Shown here: in pieces, positions 30,331 through 39,612 of the stretch
Numbering within the stretch: the first letter of the stretch is position 1
Layout: each line of letters opens with the position of its first letter
Source of the DNA: Roseiarcus sp963833955
GTDB lineage: Bacteria > Pseudomonadota > Alphaproteobacteria > Rhizobiales > Beijerinckiaceae
DNA: 64,000 nucleotides
NCBI GenBank assembly: GCA_963833955.1
Contig: CAWHZY010000010.1
Location: 1 to 64,000 of the forward strand
Direction of reading: 5' to 3'
Notes under the pieces: model-generated
Databases searched by the model: none
Told to the model about the DNA's origin: nothing
Seen by the model: the letters and a program-made list of their open reading frames with translations, nothing else
Translations under genes and position numbers: made by a program

Positions 30331-30576
30331 ATGCCGAAGAGAATTTTGCAGGGCGTTGTCGTCAGCGACAAGCAGGAAAAGACGCTGGTCATAAAGGTCG
30401 AGCGCCGTTTCACGCACCCACTTCTGAAAAAGACCGTGCGCAAGTCAAAGAATTACCACGCGCACGTCGAAAACAAGACCCAGAAGGTCGGCGACACCGT
30501 CTCGATCGAGGAGACGCGTCCGATCTCGAAGCTCAAGCGCTGGATCGTCGTCGGCGAGACGGCGCCCAAGGCGTAA
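30331..30576 (+). CDS. rpsQ: Ribosomal protein S17
   Basis: An 81-residue OB-fold protein of the small subunit. It starts MPKRILQGVVVSDKQEKTLV; SIEETRPISKLKRWIV near the end is the family signature. It begins 5 bp after rpmC. Confidence 0.97.
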   Translation: MPKRILQGVVVSDKQEKTLVIKVERRFTHPLLKKTVRKSKNYHAHVENKTQKVGDTVSIEETRPISKLKRWIVVGETAPKA

Positions 30577-30596
30577 TTTAAAAAGGCGGCTAGGCC

Positions 30597-30965
30597 ATGA
30601 TACAGATGCAAACCAATCTCGACGTCGCCGACAATTCCGGCGCGCGGCGCGTGATGTGCATCAAGGTTTTGGGCGGATCGAAGCGTCGCTACGCTTCGAT
30701 CGGCGACATCATCGTCGTCTCGATCAAGGAGGCGATCCCGCGCGGTCGCGTCAAGAAGGGCGACGTGATGAAGGCCGTGGTGGTGCGCACCGCCAAGGAC
30801 ATCCGCCGCGCCGACGGGTCGGTGATCCGGTTCGATTCGAACGCCGCGGTGCTGATCAACAATCAGTCCGAGCCGGTCGGAACCCGCATCTTCGGGCCGG
30901 TGCCGCGCGAGCTCCGGGCCAAGAATCACGTGAAGATCATCTCGCTTGCGCCAGAGGTGCTCTGA
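30597..30965 (+). CDS. rplN: Ribosomal protein L14
   Basis: A 122-residue interface protein. It starts MIQMQTNLDVADNSGARRVM and ends with GTRIFGPVPRELRAKNH. The stop overlaps the rplX start by one base (TGATG). Confidence 0.97.
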   Translation: MIQMQTNLDVADNSGARRVMCIKVLGGSKRRYASIGDIIVVSIKEAIPRGRVKKGDVMKAVVVRTAKDIRRADGSVIRFDSNAAVLINNQSEPVGTRIFGPVPRELRAKNHVKIISLAPEVL

Positions 30966-31282
30966 TGGCCGCTAAGATCAAAAAGGGCGACCGGGTGATC
31001 GTCACCACTGGGCGCGACAAGGGCAAGCGGGGCGAGGTTCGCCAGGTGATGCCGGAGGACGGCCGCGCGATTGTCGCGGGCGTCAATCTCGTGCGTCGCC
31101 ATACGCGCCAGACGGCGCAGACCGAGGGCGGGATCATCAGCAAGGAATCGACGATCCATTTGTCGAACCTGGCGATTCTCGATCCCAAGACGGGCAAGCC
31201 GACGCGTGTCGGATTTAAAGTTCTCGACGACGGCCGGAAGGTGCGTGTCGCCAGGGGTTCCGGAGATTTGATCGATGGCTGA
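30965..31282 (+). CDS. rplX: Ribosomal protein L24
   Basis: A 105-residue KOW-domain assembly initiator. It starts MAAKIKKGDRVIVTTGRDKGK and contains GVNLVRRHTRQTAQTEGGI. The start is taken at the ATG overlapping the rplN stop; the open frame further upstream is a shadow inside rplN. Its end overlaps the rplE start by 8 bases. Confidence 0.96.
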   Translation: MAAKIKKGDRVIVTTGRDKGKRGEVRQVMPEDGRAIVAGVNLVRRHTRQTAQTEGGIISKESTIHLSNLAILDPKTGKPTRVGFKVLDDGRKVRVARGSGDLIDG

Positions 31283-32004
31283 GACGAAGGGCGGGAAAGG
31301 CGACAAGAGCGCCAAACCCGGTAAGACGCGATAAGGCCGCCGGCCAAGGGCGTCAAGCCGGAGGCGGCTCGCGAGCGCTGAAGGAGGCGAAGGCCAAGTC
31401 GCGCAAGGAAGCTGGCGCCGAGGTCGCCTCGGCCGGCGCGGTCAAGGCTGCGCCGAAGGACTATGTCGCGCGCCTCAAGAAGCTTTATCGGGACGAGATT
31501 GTGCCGCAGCTCACCAAGGAGTTCGGCTACAAGAATCCGCTCGAAGTGCCGAGGCTCGACAAGGTCGTGCTCAACATGGGCGTTGGCGAGGCGGTCAACG
31601 ACACCAAGAAGGTGACCTCCGCCGCGGCCGACCTCGCGCTGATCGCCGGGCAGAAGCCGGTCGTCACCCGAGCCCGCAAGGCGATCTCGACCTTCAAGGT
31701 GCGCGAGAACATGCCGATCGGCGCCAAGGTGACCTTGCGCCGGACGCGGATGTACGAGTTTCTCGATCGTCTGGTGACGGTCGCGTTGCCGCGCGTGCGC
31801 GATTTCCGCGGCCTCGATCCGAAGTCGTTCGACGGGCGCGGCAATTACGCGCTTGGCGTCAAGGAGCACATCATTTTTCCCGAAATCGACTACGACAAGG
31901 CCGAGGCCCAGCTGGGGCTCGACATCGTGGTCTGCACGACAGCGAAGACCGACGCGGAAGCGCAGGCCTTGCTGCGGGCGTTCAACTTCCCCTTCCGGCA
32001 GTGA
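31275..32004 (+). CDS. rplE: Ribosomal protein L5 with long basic N-terminal extension (one frameshift)
   Basis: The conserved body starts at KDYVARLKKLYRDEI and includes FGYKNPLEVPRLDKVVLNMGVGEAV and VTLRRTRMYEFLDRL. L5 binds 5S rRNA. From ATG 31275 there is a Lys/Ala/Gly-rich lead of about 60-70 residues (MAETKGGKGDKSAKPGKT), which an in-frame taa interrupts near 31335. Shifting by one base near 31331 opens the frame to the body, and the span of 730 nt fits one inserted base. Extended L5 N-termini occur in Beijerinckiaceae/Methylobacterium-type bacteria. The sequence of the lead is the least certain part. Confidence 0.93.
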
Positions 32005-32045
32005 GCGCAGGTTTGGCGCTCAGACGCGGAAAACGGAGCCGATGA

Positions 32046-32351
32046 ATGGCAAAGAAGAGTGCGATTGAAAATAACCTGCGCAAGCAGCGTATGGCGAAGA
32101 AATTCGCCGCCCGCCGCAAGCGCCTTTTGGACCTCGCCAATGATCAGGCGCGTCCGATGGAGGAGCGCTTCGAGGCGCGCATCCGCCTCGCGGCGCTGCC
32201 GCGCAATGGCGCGATCATTCGCGTGCGCAATCGCTGCGAGGTGACCGGGAGGCCGCGCGGCTTCTATCGCAAGATGAAGATGTCGCGCATCGCGCTGCGC
32301 GAACTTGGCAATCAGGGCCTGATACCGGGCCTCGTCAAGTCGAGCTGGTGA
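32046..32351 (+). CDS. rpsN: Ribosomal protein S14
   Basis: A 101-residue zinc-free S14 (no CxxC pairs), as usual in Proteobacteria. It starts MAKKSAIENNLRKQRMAKK; RNRCEVTGRPRGFYRKMKMSR is the conserved block. It lies between rplE and rpsH. Confidence 0.97.
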   Translation: MAKKSAIENNLRKQRMAKKFAARRKRLLDLANDQARPMEERFEARIRLAALPRNGAIIRVRNRCEVTGRPRGFYRKMKMSRIALRELGNQGLIPGLVKSSW

Positions 32352-32364
32352 GGAGGCAGAGATC

Positions 32365-32763
32365 ATGGCGACGAACGATCCCCTCGGCGATATGCTCACC
32401 CGCATCCGCAACGCTCAGATGCGCAAGCGGGGCAAGGTCTCCACGCCTGGCTCATCGCTGCGCAAGAACGTGCTCGACGTTCTCGAGTCGGAAGGCTATA
32501 TCCGCGGCTATTCGACCACGGATTACGGCAACGGCCGCACCGAGTTCGAAATCGAGCTGAAATATTTCGACGACCAGCCGGTCATCCGCAAAATCGAGCG
32601 CGTGTCCAAGCCCGGCCGCCGGGTCTATGTGACGGTCGATGCGATGCCTCGCGTCGCCAACGGGCTTGGGGTGTCGATCGTGTCGACGCCGAAGGGTGTG
32701 ATGGCCGACCATTCCGCTCGCGAGAACAACGTCGGCGGCGAGGTTCTGTGCACCGTCTTCTAG
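32365..32763 (+). CDS. rpsH: Ribosomal protein S8
   Basis: A 132-residue central-domain protein of the small subunit; in E. coli it represses the spc operon. It starts MATNDPLGDMLTRIRNAQM, and the C-terminal NVGGEVLCTVF is typical. The frame is intact. Confidence 0.97.
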   Translation: MATNDPLGDMLTRIRNAQMRKRGKVSTPGSSLRKNVLDVLESEGYIRGYSTTDYGNGRTEFEIELKYFDDQPVIRKIERVSKPGRRVYVTVDAMPRVANGLGVSIVSTPKGVMADHSARENNVGGEVLCTVF

Positions 32764-32796
32764 GCGGCGCCGAGTTTAAGCAAACGGATTAGAGCA

Positions 32797-33330
32797 ATGT
32801 CCCGCATTGGCAAGAAACCCATCGTCATTCCGTCCGGCGTCACCGCCAAGCTTGACGGCCAGACGATCGCCGTCAAAGGCGCGAAGGGCGAACTGAAATT
32901 CACCGCGCCCGACGAAGTCGCGATTGCGATCGAGGGCGGCGCCGTGCATGTCACGCCGCATGGCGAGGACAAGCGTTCCCGCGCCATGTGGGGCACGGCG
33001 CGCGCCCAGGTGCAGAATCTGGTCGGCGGCGTCACCAAGGGCTTCGAGAAGAAGCTCGAGATCAACGGCGTCGGCTACAAGGCGGCGGTCGCCGGCAAGA
33101 ACCTGCAGCTTTCGCTCGGCTACAGCCACGACATCATGTATCCCATTCCCGCCGGAGTGACGATCACCGCGGCCAAACCGACGGAAATCTCGGTCGCCGG
33201 CATCGACAAGCGGCAGGTCGGCCAGGTCGCCGCAGAGATCCGCGGTTTCCGCGGCCCTGAACCCTATAAGGGGAAGGGCGTGAAATACGCTGGCGAATTC
33301 ATCTTCCGCAAGGAAGGCAAGAAGAAGTAA
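32797..33330 (+). CDS. rplF: Ribosomal protein L6
   Basis: A 177-residue protein near the GTPase centre. It starts MSRIGKKPIVIPSGVTAKL; GVTKGFEKKLEINGVGYKA and RGPEPYKGKGVKYAGEFI are conserved. It lies 33 bp after rpsH. Confidence 0.97.
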   Translation: MSRIGKKPIVIPSGVTAKLDGQTIAVKGAKGELKFTAPDEVAIAIEGGAVHVTPHGEDKRSRAMWGTARAQVQNLVGGVTKGFEKKLEINGVGYKAAVAGKNLQLSLGYSHDIMYPIPAGVTITAAKPTEISVAGIDKRQVGQVAAEIRGFRGPEPYKGKGVKYAGEFIFRKEGKKK

Positions 33331-33340
33331 GGCGACGGTC

Positions 33341-33704
33341 ATGGCTCACTCCCAAACCACAGCGGATCGACGCAAGGCGCGCGTGCGCCGCGCGGTCAGC
33401 GCTCATTCGAACGGTCGCCCGCGGCTCAGCGTTTTCCGCTCCTCGAAGCAGATCTACGCTCAGGTCATCGACGACGAGCGGGGCCACACGGTTGCGGCCG
33501 CCTCCTCGCTTGAAAAGGCATTGCGCGAATCGTTGAAGACCGGCGCCGACGGTCGAGGCCGCAAAGCGCGTCGGCATGGAACTCGCCGAGCGGGCGAAGA
33601 AGGCCGGCGTCGACAAAGTGGTGTTCGACCGCGGCGGCTACATGTATCACGGGCGCGTCAAAGCGCTGGCGGACGGCGCCCGCGAGGGCGGCTTGGACTT
33701 TTGA
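33341..33704 (+). CDS. rplR: Ribosomal protein L18 (one frameshift)
   Basis: A 5S-rRNA-binding protein. It starts MAHSQTTADRRKARVRRA, with RPRLSVFRSSKQIYAQVIDD. After LKTGAD the frame is lost; removing one g at about 33551 gives VEAAKRVGMELAERAKKAG and FDRGGYMYHGRVKALADG, for 120 residues. rpsE follows 66 bp later. Confidence 0.95.
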
Positions 33705-33770
33705 CGGAACGCAACGAAATCGAGCGGCGCTCAGCAACGCGCCGTGATGATCGACTGATGGAAGAAGCCA

Positions 33771-34343
33771 ATGGCGCGTGAAGGAGAAGGCGGCCGCGGC
33801 CGCGATCGGAACCGCGAGGAGCGCGACAGCGAGTTTGTCGATCGCCTCGTGCATATCAATCGCGTGGCGAAGGTGGTGAAGGGCGGGCGTCGCTTCGGCT
33901 TCGCCGCCCTTGTCGTCGTCGGCGACCAGAAGGGACGCGTCGGCTTCGGCCATGGCAAGGCGCGCGAGGTGCCGGAAGCGATCCGCAAGGCGACCGAAGC
34001 CGCGAAGCGCGGCGTCGTGCGCGTGCCGTTGCGGGAAGGCCGGACGCTGCATCACGACGTGAACGGCCGCCACGGCGCGGGCCGCGTCGTGCTGCGCGCG
34101 GCGCCTGCCGGCACGGGCATCATTGCGGGCGGCCCCATGCGCGCCGTCTTCGAGTCGCTCGGCGTGCACGACGTCGTCGCCAAGAGCCAGGGCTCGTCGA
34201 ACCCCTACAACATGGTGCGCGCCACCTTCGACGCGCTGGCGCGCGAAGACAGTCCGCGTTCGGTCGCCCAACGGCGTAACCTCAAGGTGTCGACGATACA
34301 GTCGCGCCGCCAGGGCGTCGAAGCCGACGCTTCCGATTCGTGA
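33771..34343 (+). CDS. rpsE: Ribosomal protein S5
   Basis: A 190-residue accuracy-related small-subunit protein. It starts MAREGEGGRGRDRNREERDS. VVKGGRRFGFAALVVVGDQKG is the double-stranded RNA-binding motif; NPYNMVRATFDAL follows. The ATG lies 66 bp after the repaired rplR stop. Confidence 0.97.
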   Translation: MAREGEGGRGRDRNREERDSEFVDRLVHINRVAKVVKGGRRFGFAALVVVGDQKGRVGFGHGKAREVPEAIRKATEAAKRGVVRVPLREGRTLHHDVNGRHGAGRVVLRAAPAGTGIIAGGPMRAVFESLGVHDVVAKSQGSSNPYNMVRATFDALAREDSPRSVAQRRNLKVSTIQSRRQGVEADASDS

Positions 34344-34354
34344 GAGCAGGCACG

Positions 34355-34546
34355 ATGAGCTCCGACAAGACCATAACGCTGGAACAGACCGCCAGCGCCA
34401 TCGGCCGGCCCGGCTCGCAGCGCGCGACGCTCAAGGGCCTGGGCCTCAACAGGATCGGGCGCAAGTCGCGCCTCGCCGACACCCCCGCCAATCGCGGCAT
34501 GATCGCCAAGGTCGCGCATCTCGTGCGCGTCGTCGACGGCCAGTAA
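34355..34546 (+). CDS. rpmD: Ribosomal protein L30
   Basis: A 63-residue protein. MSSDKTITLEQTASAIGRPG at the start and LGLNRIGRKSRLADTPANRGM are typical. The ATG at 34355 is chosen over a GTG at 34340 that overlaps rpsE. Confidence 0.96.
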   Translation: MSSDKTITLEQTASAIGRPGSQRATLKGLGLNRIGRKSRLADTPANRGMIAKVAHLVRVVDGQ

Positions 34547-34556
34547 GGACGCCGCC

Positions 34557-35039
34557 ATGAAGCTCAACGAAATAAGAGACAACCCTGGATCGTCGAAGGC
34601 GCGCATCCGCGTCGGGCGCGGCATCGGTTCGGGCAAGGGCAAGCAGGCCGGCCGCGGCGGCAAGGGTCAGACGGCTCGCTCGGGCGTCCGCATCAAGGGC
34701 TTCGAGGGTGGCCAGATGCCTCTGCATCGCCGCCTGCCCAAGCGCGGCTTCACCCCGCCTGCGCGGCTCGATTACAACGAGGTCAACCTCGGGCGCATTC
34801 AGCAGGCGATCGACGCCGGCAAGCTCAGCGCGGCCGAGCCGATTACGGTCGAAAGCCTCATGAAGGCCGGGGTCGTCACGCGCCGGCGCGACGGGGTCAA
34901 GGTTCTCGGCGTGGGCGAATGGACGACGAAGGCGGCTTTCGAGGTCGAGATCGCGTCCAAGAGCGCTGCGGCGGCGATCGAGAAGGCCGGCGGCAGCCTC
35001 AAGACGCTGCGCAAAGAGGACGCTCCTTCCGCCTCCTGA
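34557..35039 (+). CDS. rplO: Ribosomal protein L15
   Basis: A 160-residue large-subunit protein. It starts MKLNEIRDNPGSSKARIRVG, then has a Gly/Lys-rich extension and GFEGGQMPLHRRLPKRGF. Co-transcribed with rpmD and secY. Confidence 0.97.
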   Translation: MKLNEIRDNPGSSKARIRVGRGIGSGKGKQAGRGGKGQTARSGVRIKGFEGGQMPLHRRLPKRGFTPPARLDYNEVNLGRIQQAIDAGKLSAAEPITVESLMKAGVVTRRRDGVKVLGVGEWTTKAAFEVEIASKSAAAAIEKAGGSLKTLRKEDAPSAS

Positions 35040-35181
35040 GCGCCGATCCTCAAGGTTGGCATTGGCCCGCGCGGCGACCATATGCTAGGGGCGTTTCCGC
35101 CAAAGTCGGCCTCGGCTGGCGGAAGCGACACGATATAAGATGGGGCGCTGGTCCTGAAGCGCCGCCCGGAGCAAATCCGCC

Positions 35182-36518
35182 ATGGCGTCGGCCGCCGAAC
35201 AACTCGCAGCCAATATCAACTGGTCAGCCTTCGCCAAGGCCGACGAACTCAAAAAGCGCATCTGGTTCACGCTCGGCGCGCTGGTCATCTACCGGCTCGG
35301 GACCTACATCCCGCTTCCCGGCATCGACCCTGCGGCGTTCGAGGCGTCGTTCCTCGGGCAGAAGCAGGGCGTGCTCGACATGTTCAACATGTTTTCGGGC
35401 GGCGCCGTTCAGCGCATGGCGGTGTTCGCGCTCAACATCATGCCCTACATCTCCGCCTCCATCATCATCCAGCTCTTGAGCTCGGTGGTGCCGTCGCTCG
35501 AGGCGATCAAGAAGGAGGGCGAGCAGGGGCGCAAGATTCTCAATCAGTACACGCGCTATCTGACGGTCATTCTCGCGGTCTTCCAGGCTTATGGCATCTC
35601 GATCGGGCTCGAGGGGCGCGCCGGCATCGTCAGCGATCCGGGACTTCTGTTTCGCATCTCAACGATCGTGACGCTTGACCGGCGGCACGATGTTTCTGGT
35701 CTGGCTCGGCGAGCAGATCACCTCGCGCGGCGTCGGCAATGGATCCTCGCTCATCATCTTCGCCGGTATCGTCGCCCGGTTGCCGCAAGCGGTGGTGCAA
35801 TTGTTCGAGCTTGGCCGGCAGGGGTCGATCTCCACCGGGCTGGTGCTGGCCGTCATCATCATGGTGTTCGTCGTCGTCGCCTTCATCGTGTTCATGGAGC
35901 GGGCGCAACGCCGTGTGCCGATCACCTATCCGCGCCGGCAAGTCGGCAACAAGATGTACGAGGGACAGAGTTCGTTCCTGCCGCTCAAGCTCAACACATC
36001 CGGCGTCATTCCGCCGATTTTCGCCTCCTCGCTGCTGCTGTTGCCCACGACCGTCGCCAATTTCGCGCAAGGGTCGACGGGCTCGGGCGTGTTGTCGACC
36101 ATCTCGGCGCTCTTGGGGCGCGGCAGCGCGCTCTATCTCGATCCTCTACGCGGCGCTGATCATCTTCTTCGCCTTCTTCTACACCGCGACCGTCTTCAAT
36201 CCCTCCGACACCGCGGACAATTTGAAGAAGCACGGCGGTTTCATCCCTGGCGTCAGGCCGGGCGAGCGCACGGCGCAATATATCGATTACGTCCTCACTC
36301 GAATCACGGTTCTTGGCGCGCTCTACCTCGCCGTGATCTGCCTTCTGCCCGAATGGCTTATTTCCTATGCGGCGCTGCCGTTCTATTTTGGCGGCACCTC
36401 GCTCCTGATCGTGGTCAACGTGACGATGGACACCGTCGCGCAGATTCACGGTCATCTGCAGGCGCATCAATATGAAGGCCTGATCAGAAAGGCCAGGTTG
36501 AAAGGGCGGAAGCGATGA
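35182..36518 (+). CDS. secY: Protein translocase subunit SecY (two frameshifts)
   Basis: The ten-helix channel of the Sec translocon. It begins MASAAEQLAANINWSAFAKA. YRLGTYIPLPGIDP marks the first helix region, and FNMFSGGAVQRMAVFALNIMPYISASII follows as helix 2. The frame slips near 35675 (extra t; then LTGGTMFLVWLGEQITSRGVGNG) and near 36140 (extra g; then LILYAALIIFFAFFYT). The C-terminal AHQYEGLIRKARLKGRKR is typical. Corrected length about 444 residues. Its end overlaps adk by ATGA. Confidence 0.96.
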
Positions 36519-37109
36519 AGCTGATACTGCTCGGGCCACCGGGGGCCGGCAAGGGCACGCAGGCGCAGAGGCTGGCCAAATCCCTCAATATTCCGCAGCT
36601 ATCAACGGGGGATATGTTGCGCGCGGCGGTCGCGGCGGGAACGCCGATCGGCCTCAAGGCGAAGGCGGTGATGGAATCGGGCGCGCTGGTGTCGGACGAC
36701 ATCGTCGTCGGCATCATCAACGACCGGATCGATGAGCCGGACGCCAGTCGCGGCTTTATCCTCGATGGGTTTCCACGCACGCTGGCGCAGGCGCGCGCGC
36801 TGGAGACCATGCTTGCCGCCAAGGGGTTGAGGCTCGACGCTGCGATCGAACTGACCGTCGACGCCCCTAAGCTCGTCGAGCGAATTGTCCGCCGCGCCCA
36901 GGAAGCGAGCGCTGCGGGGCAGCCCGTGCGCAAGGACGATGATCCCGAAGTGTTCAAATCGCGCCTCGCGGCGTTCGAACGCGACACGGCTGCGGTGACC
37001 CCGTTCTATCGCGAGCGCGGTCTCCTGCATGAAGTCGACGGCATGGCCCCGATCCAGGATGTCGCCAAGGCGATCGAACTCGGTCCTCTCGGTGGTCGCC
37101 GCCGCGTGA
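36515..37109 (+). CDS. adk: Adenylate kinase (one frameshift at the 3' end)
   Basis: Interconverts AMP and ATP with two ADP. It starts MKLILLGPPGAGKGTQAQR with the P-loop; LSTGDMLRAAVAAGTP and LDGFPRTLAQA follow. It lacks the Cys lid and has a short lid, as in many alphaproteobacteria. The raw frame runs on into the next gene, but removing one c at 37079 gives AIESVLSVVAAA-stop at 37109 and 197 residues. That end overlaps the next start as GTGA, so the apparent fusion is an artefact. Confidence 0.93.
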
Positions 37110-38170
37110 CGGCGCCGTCGCCAGAGGCGGAGGCGCTCGTTGAGCGCCGCGGCCGCGCCGGCGTCATTGTGCTCAACCGCCCCAAGGCGCTGAACGCCCT
37201 GACCCTGACCATGGTCAGGCTGATTGCGGCCGCCCTCGACGAATGGGAGAGCGACGCGCGCGGTCGACCGGATCGTGCTTCTCGGAGCGGGCGAGCGGGC
37301 GTTTTGCGCCGGCGGAGACATCCGGCGCCTCTACGAGCTCGGCCGCGCGGGCGACCATGACGCCCAATTGACTTTTTGGCGTGAGGAATACCAGCTCGAT
37401 CGGCGGATCAAGACCTATCCGAAACCGATCGTCGCCCTGGTGGACGGCATCGTGATGGGCGGGGGCGTTGGTCTGGCGATGCACGCTGCGCATACGGTCG
37501 CGAGCGAGCGCTTCGTCTTCGCGATGCCGGAGGTCGGCATCGGCTTTTTTCCTGACGTCGGCGCCTCGTGGCTTCTGCCACGCCTTCCCTCTCGCGCCGG
37601 CGTCTATTTCGCGCTGACGGGCCTGCGCGCCGATGCTGGCGACGCTCTCGCGCTGGGCCTTGCCAAGACCTTTGTTCCGAGCGCCGCCTTTCCCGCGCTG
37701 GCGCAGGCGCTGGAAAGCGAGGAGCCGGCTCGAGGCCGTGCTCGCCCGATTCGCGGCGTCGCCGCCCCGGTCAGCGCTGAGCGACGAGGCGGAAGGCCGA
37801 TCGAGACTTGTTTCTCAGGACCTGATCGAGACGCGATCTTCGAGTCCTTGCGCGAAGCGGAGACGCAGGGCCGGCCTTCGCGGCGCCGGCGCGCGCGGCG
37901 ATGCTGGAGAAGTCGCCGACCAGCCAGGCGATCGCGCTGAAGCAGATGGCGTTGGGCGCGACGGTTGATTTTGGCGAGGCGCTGCGGATGGACTACCGCA
38001 TCGTCTCGCGAATTTGCCGCGGCCACGACTTTTATGAGGGCGTTCGCGCCGTGATCGTCGACAAGGACAATCGCCCGCGCTGGGCCGCGCCGCCGTCGCC
38101 GGCGGAGGTCGACGCTTATTTCGCTCCCCTCGGCGAAAGCGAGCTCAAGTTTCCCGGGCGGGACGCATGA
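37106..38170 (+). CDS. 3-hydroxyisobutyryl-CoA hydrolase / enoyl-CoA hydratase family (frameshifted)
   Basis: Crotonase-fold protein. Conserved blocks are VIVLNRPKALNALTLTM, GERAFCAGGDIRRLYELG, GIVMGGGVGLAMHAAHTVA, and FAMPEVGIGFFPDVGASW, the last carrying the Glu typical of 3-hydroxyisobutyryl-CoA hydrolases of valine breakdown. The C-terminal SPTSQAIALKQM and VSRICRGHDFYEGVRAVIVDK also match that group. Four slips occur, near 37262 and 37728 (extra base) and near 37793 and 37880 (missing base); the total length stays a multiple of three. The GTG start overlaps the repaired adk stop. Confidence 0.8.
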
Positions 38171-38640
38171 AATACATCATGCGCCAGAGCCGTGACGGCG
38201 CGATCGAACTTGTCGATCGCATCGCCGGCTGCCGACCAAAGACCACGACCTCATGTCGGCGATTTCGCGGGTGGGTTGGGAGCATGCGCTCATCTGGTAC
38301 ATGCGCACGCTGGCCTGGGTCTGGATGGCGAAGGGTCTCTTCCACTGGGCGATCATTCTCGGCGCGCTTCCCGACCCTTGGCCAGTTCACGACGATGGCG
38401 CTCCCTCTGCAGGCGACGATCGTCGCTTTCGCCTGCCTCGATTTGCTGGCGGCGATCGGCCTCTGGCTCGCCGCGGCCTGGGGCGGGGCGATCTGGCTCT
38501 TGTGCGCGGTGGTCGAGGCCGCGTCCCCGATCTTAAGTCCGCGCGCGGCCGCGATCGGATATGGCGGCGCTCTGTTGAACATCGTGCTGGTGGCCGGTTA
38601 TTTCCTGTTGAGCTGGCGGGCGGCGCGCGAACGGGCCTGA
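38167..38640 (+). CDS. Small four-helix membrane protein, DUF6163-like (frameshifted)
   Basis: The ATG overlaps the preceding stop (ATGA). In-frame pieces are MKYIMRQSRDGAIELVDRI, then in another frame DLMSAISRVGWEHALIWYMRTLAWVW-MAKGLFHWAIILGALP, then FTTMALPLQATIVAFACLDLLAAIGLWLAAAW and two more hydrophobic helices. Slips lie near 38242 and 38373 and compensate each other. A small membrane protein of this shape commonly sits beside ldtR in rhizobia (DUF6163 as I recall); its function is not known. About 157 residues. Confidence 0.6.
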   Translation: MKYIMRQSRDGAIELVDRIAGCRPKTTTSCRRFRGWVGSMRSSGTCARWPGSGWRRVSSTGRSFSARFPTLGQFTTMALPLQATIVAFACLDLLAAIGLWLAAAWGGAIWLLCAVVEAASPILSPRAAAIGYGGALLNIVLVAGYFLLSWRAARERA

Positions 38641-38864
38641 CGCGCAGTTCCGCAGCGTCCACCTTCCGATCGGCGTGAGCCGCCTCGCGTTTGCGTCCTG
38701 TCAACGTAAACAAAGCCTTTGATTCAATTGAAATTTACCACCGCGTGGAAACTTTGGATTCATCTTGACTTTTAAACTCGTATTCACGCGCTTCCGTTAC
38801 AGTTCTACTCATAAGAAGACCGAAGGAACGCTCGGCAGTTGAGTGGCGAAGAGGCGGGTGTGCA

Positions 38865-39377
38865 ATGATTAACGCAGTCAAAACACAAGATATTGCAGTC
38901 AGGGTTGAGCCTGATCTTCGGGTATCCGGCCTGTACCTAGAGACTTTGACGATGGTCGAGCGGCTTCATCGTCGATTGCTGGACGTTATCAAGGATGAGT
39001 TCGACCGCCGCGGGCGATCCGACATCAACGCGGTGCAGGCTTTGCTCTTGTACAATATCGGCGACAAGGAATTGACCGCCGGCGAATTGCGCACCCGCGG
39101 CTATTATCTCGGCTCGAATGTTTCCTATAACGTCAAGAAGCTGGTCGAGATCGGCTTCCTCCATCATTCCCGCTCGCGCATCGACCGTCGCTCGGTTCGG
39201 ATCAGCCTGACCGAGCGGGGCAAAGAGGTCCACCGCATCGTCGCTGGGATCTATGAGAAGCATGCGCGTACGATCGAACAGATCGGCGGCATCCCTGGCG
39301 ACGACTTCGTTCGGATGAACGCCTCCCTGCTGCGCCTCGAGCGATACTGGACCGACCAGATCAAGTATCGGCTCTGA
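38865..39377 (+). CDS. ldtR: MarR-family regulator, LdtR type
   Basis: A 170-residue winged-helix regulator. DINAVQALLLYNIGDKELTAGELRTRGYYLGSNVSYNVKKLVEIGFL is the DNA-binding core and closely resembles LdtR of Sinorhizobium and Liberibacter, which controls an L,D-transpeptidase. The gene lies directly upstream of an L,D-transpeptidase gene in the same direction, as in those genomes. The 224-bp region upstream is AT-rich compared with its surroundings and probably holds the promoter and operator. Confidence 0.85.
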   Translation: MINAVKTQDIAVRVEPDLRVSGLYLETLTMVERLHRRLLDVIKDEFDRRGRSDINAVQALLLYNIGDKELTAGELRTRGYYLGSNVSYNVKKLVEIGFLHHSRSRIDRRSVRISLTERGKEVHRIVAGIYEKHARTIEQIGGIPGDDFVRMNASLLRLERYWTDQIKYRL

Positions 39378-39403
39378 TCCGCGCCGCTCGGCGCCTTCGG
39401 GTC

Positions 39404-39448
39404 AAAAAAGTGGGGCTGGGGCCTCCCTTCATGGGAGCGCCCCACTTT
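39404..39448. terminator. Hairpin between ldtR and the L,D-transpeptidase gene
   Basis: aagtggggc at 39408-39416 pairs with gccccactt at 39439-39447, with an inner ctccc-ttca-tgggag pairing. An A-run (aaaaaa) before it gives a T-run on the minus strand; the plus-strand side has only a short one. It lies 30 bp after the ldtR stop. Confidence 0.65.
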
Positions 39449-39612
39449 GCGTTCACCCGACGTTAAGCGGGCGGCCATAAAAACGCCCGAGTGAGACCTA
39501 TGGTGCATGTGGAACGGCCAAGGCTTTCGCGGTCGCAACGCGCTCCAGAACGTCGAGGCGCGGGCGGCAAGGCTCGAACGAGAGCCGTCCGTTTCTTGGA
39601 GATTTGCATTTG

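Noticed and set aside
36515..37360. An apparent adenylate kinase fused to a crotonase N-terminus
   Set aside because: One extra c at 37079 hides the natural adk stop; with it removed, the two genes overlap by GTGA as separate proteins.
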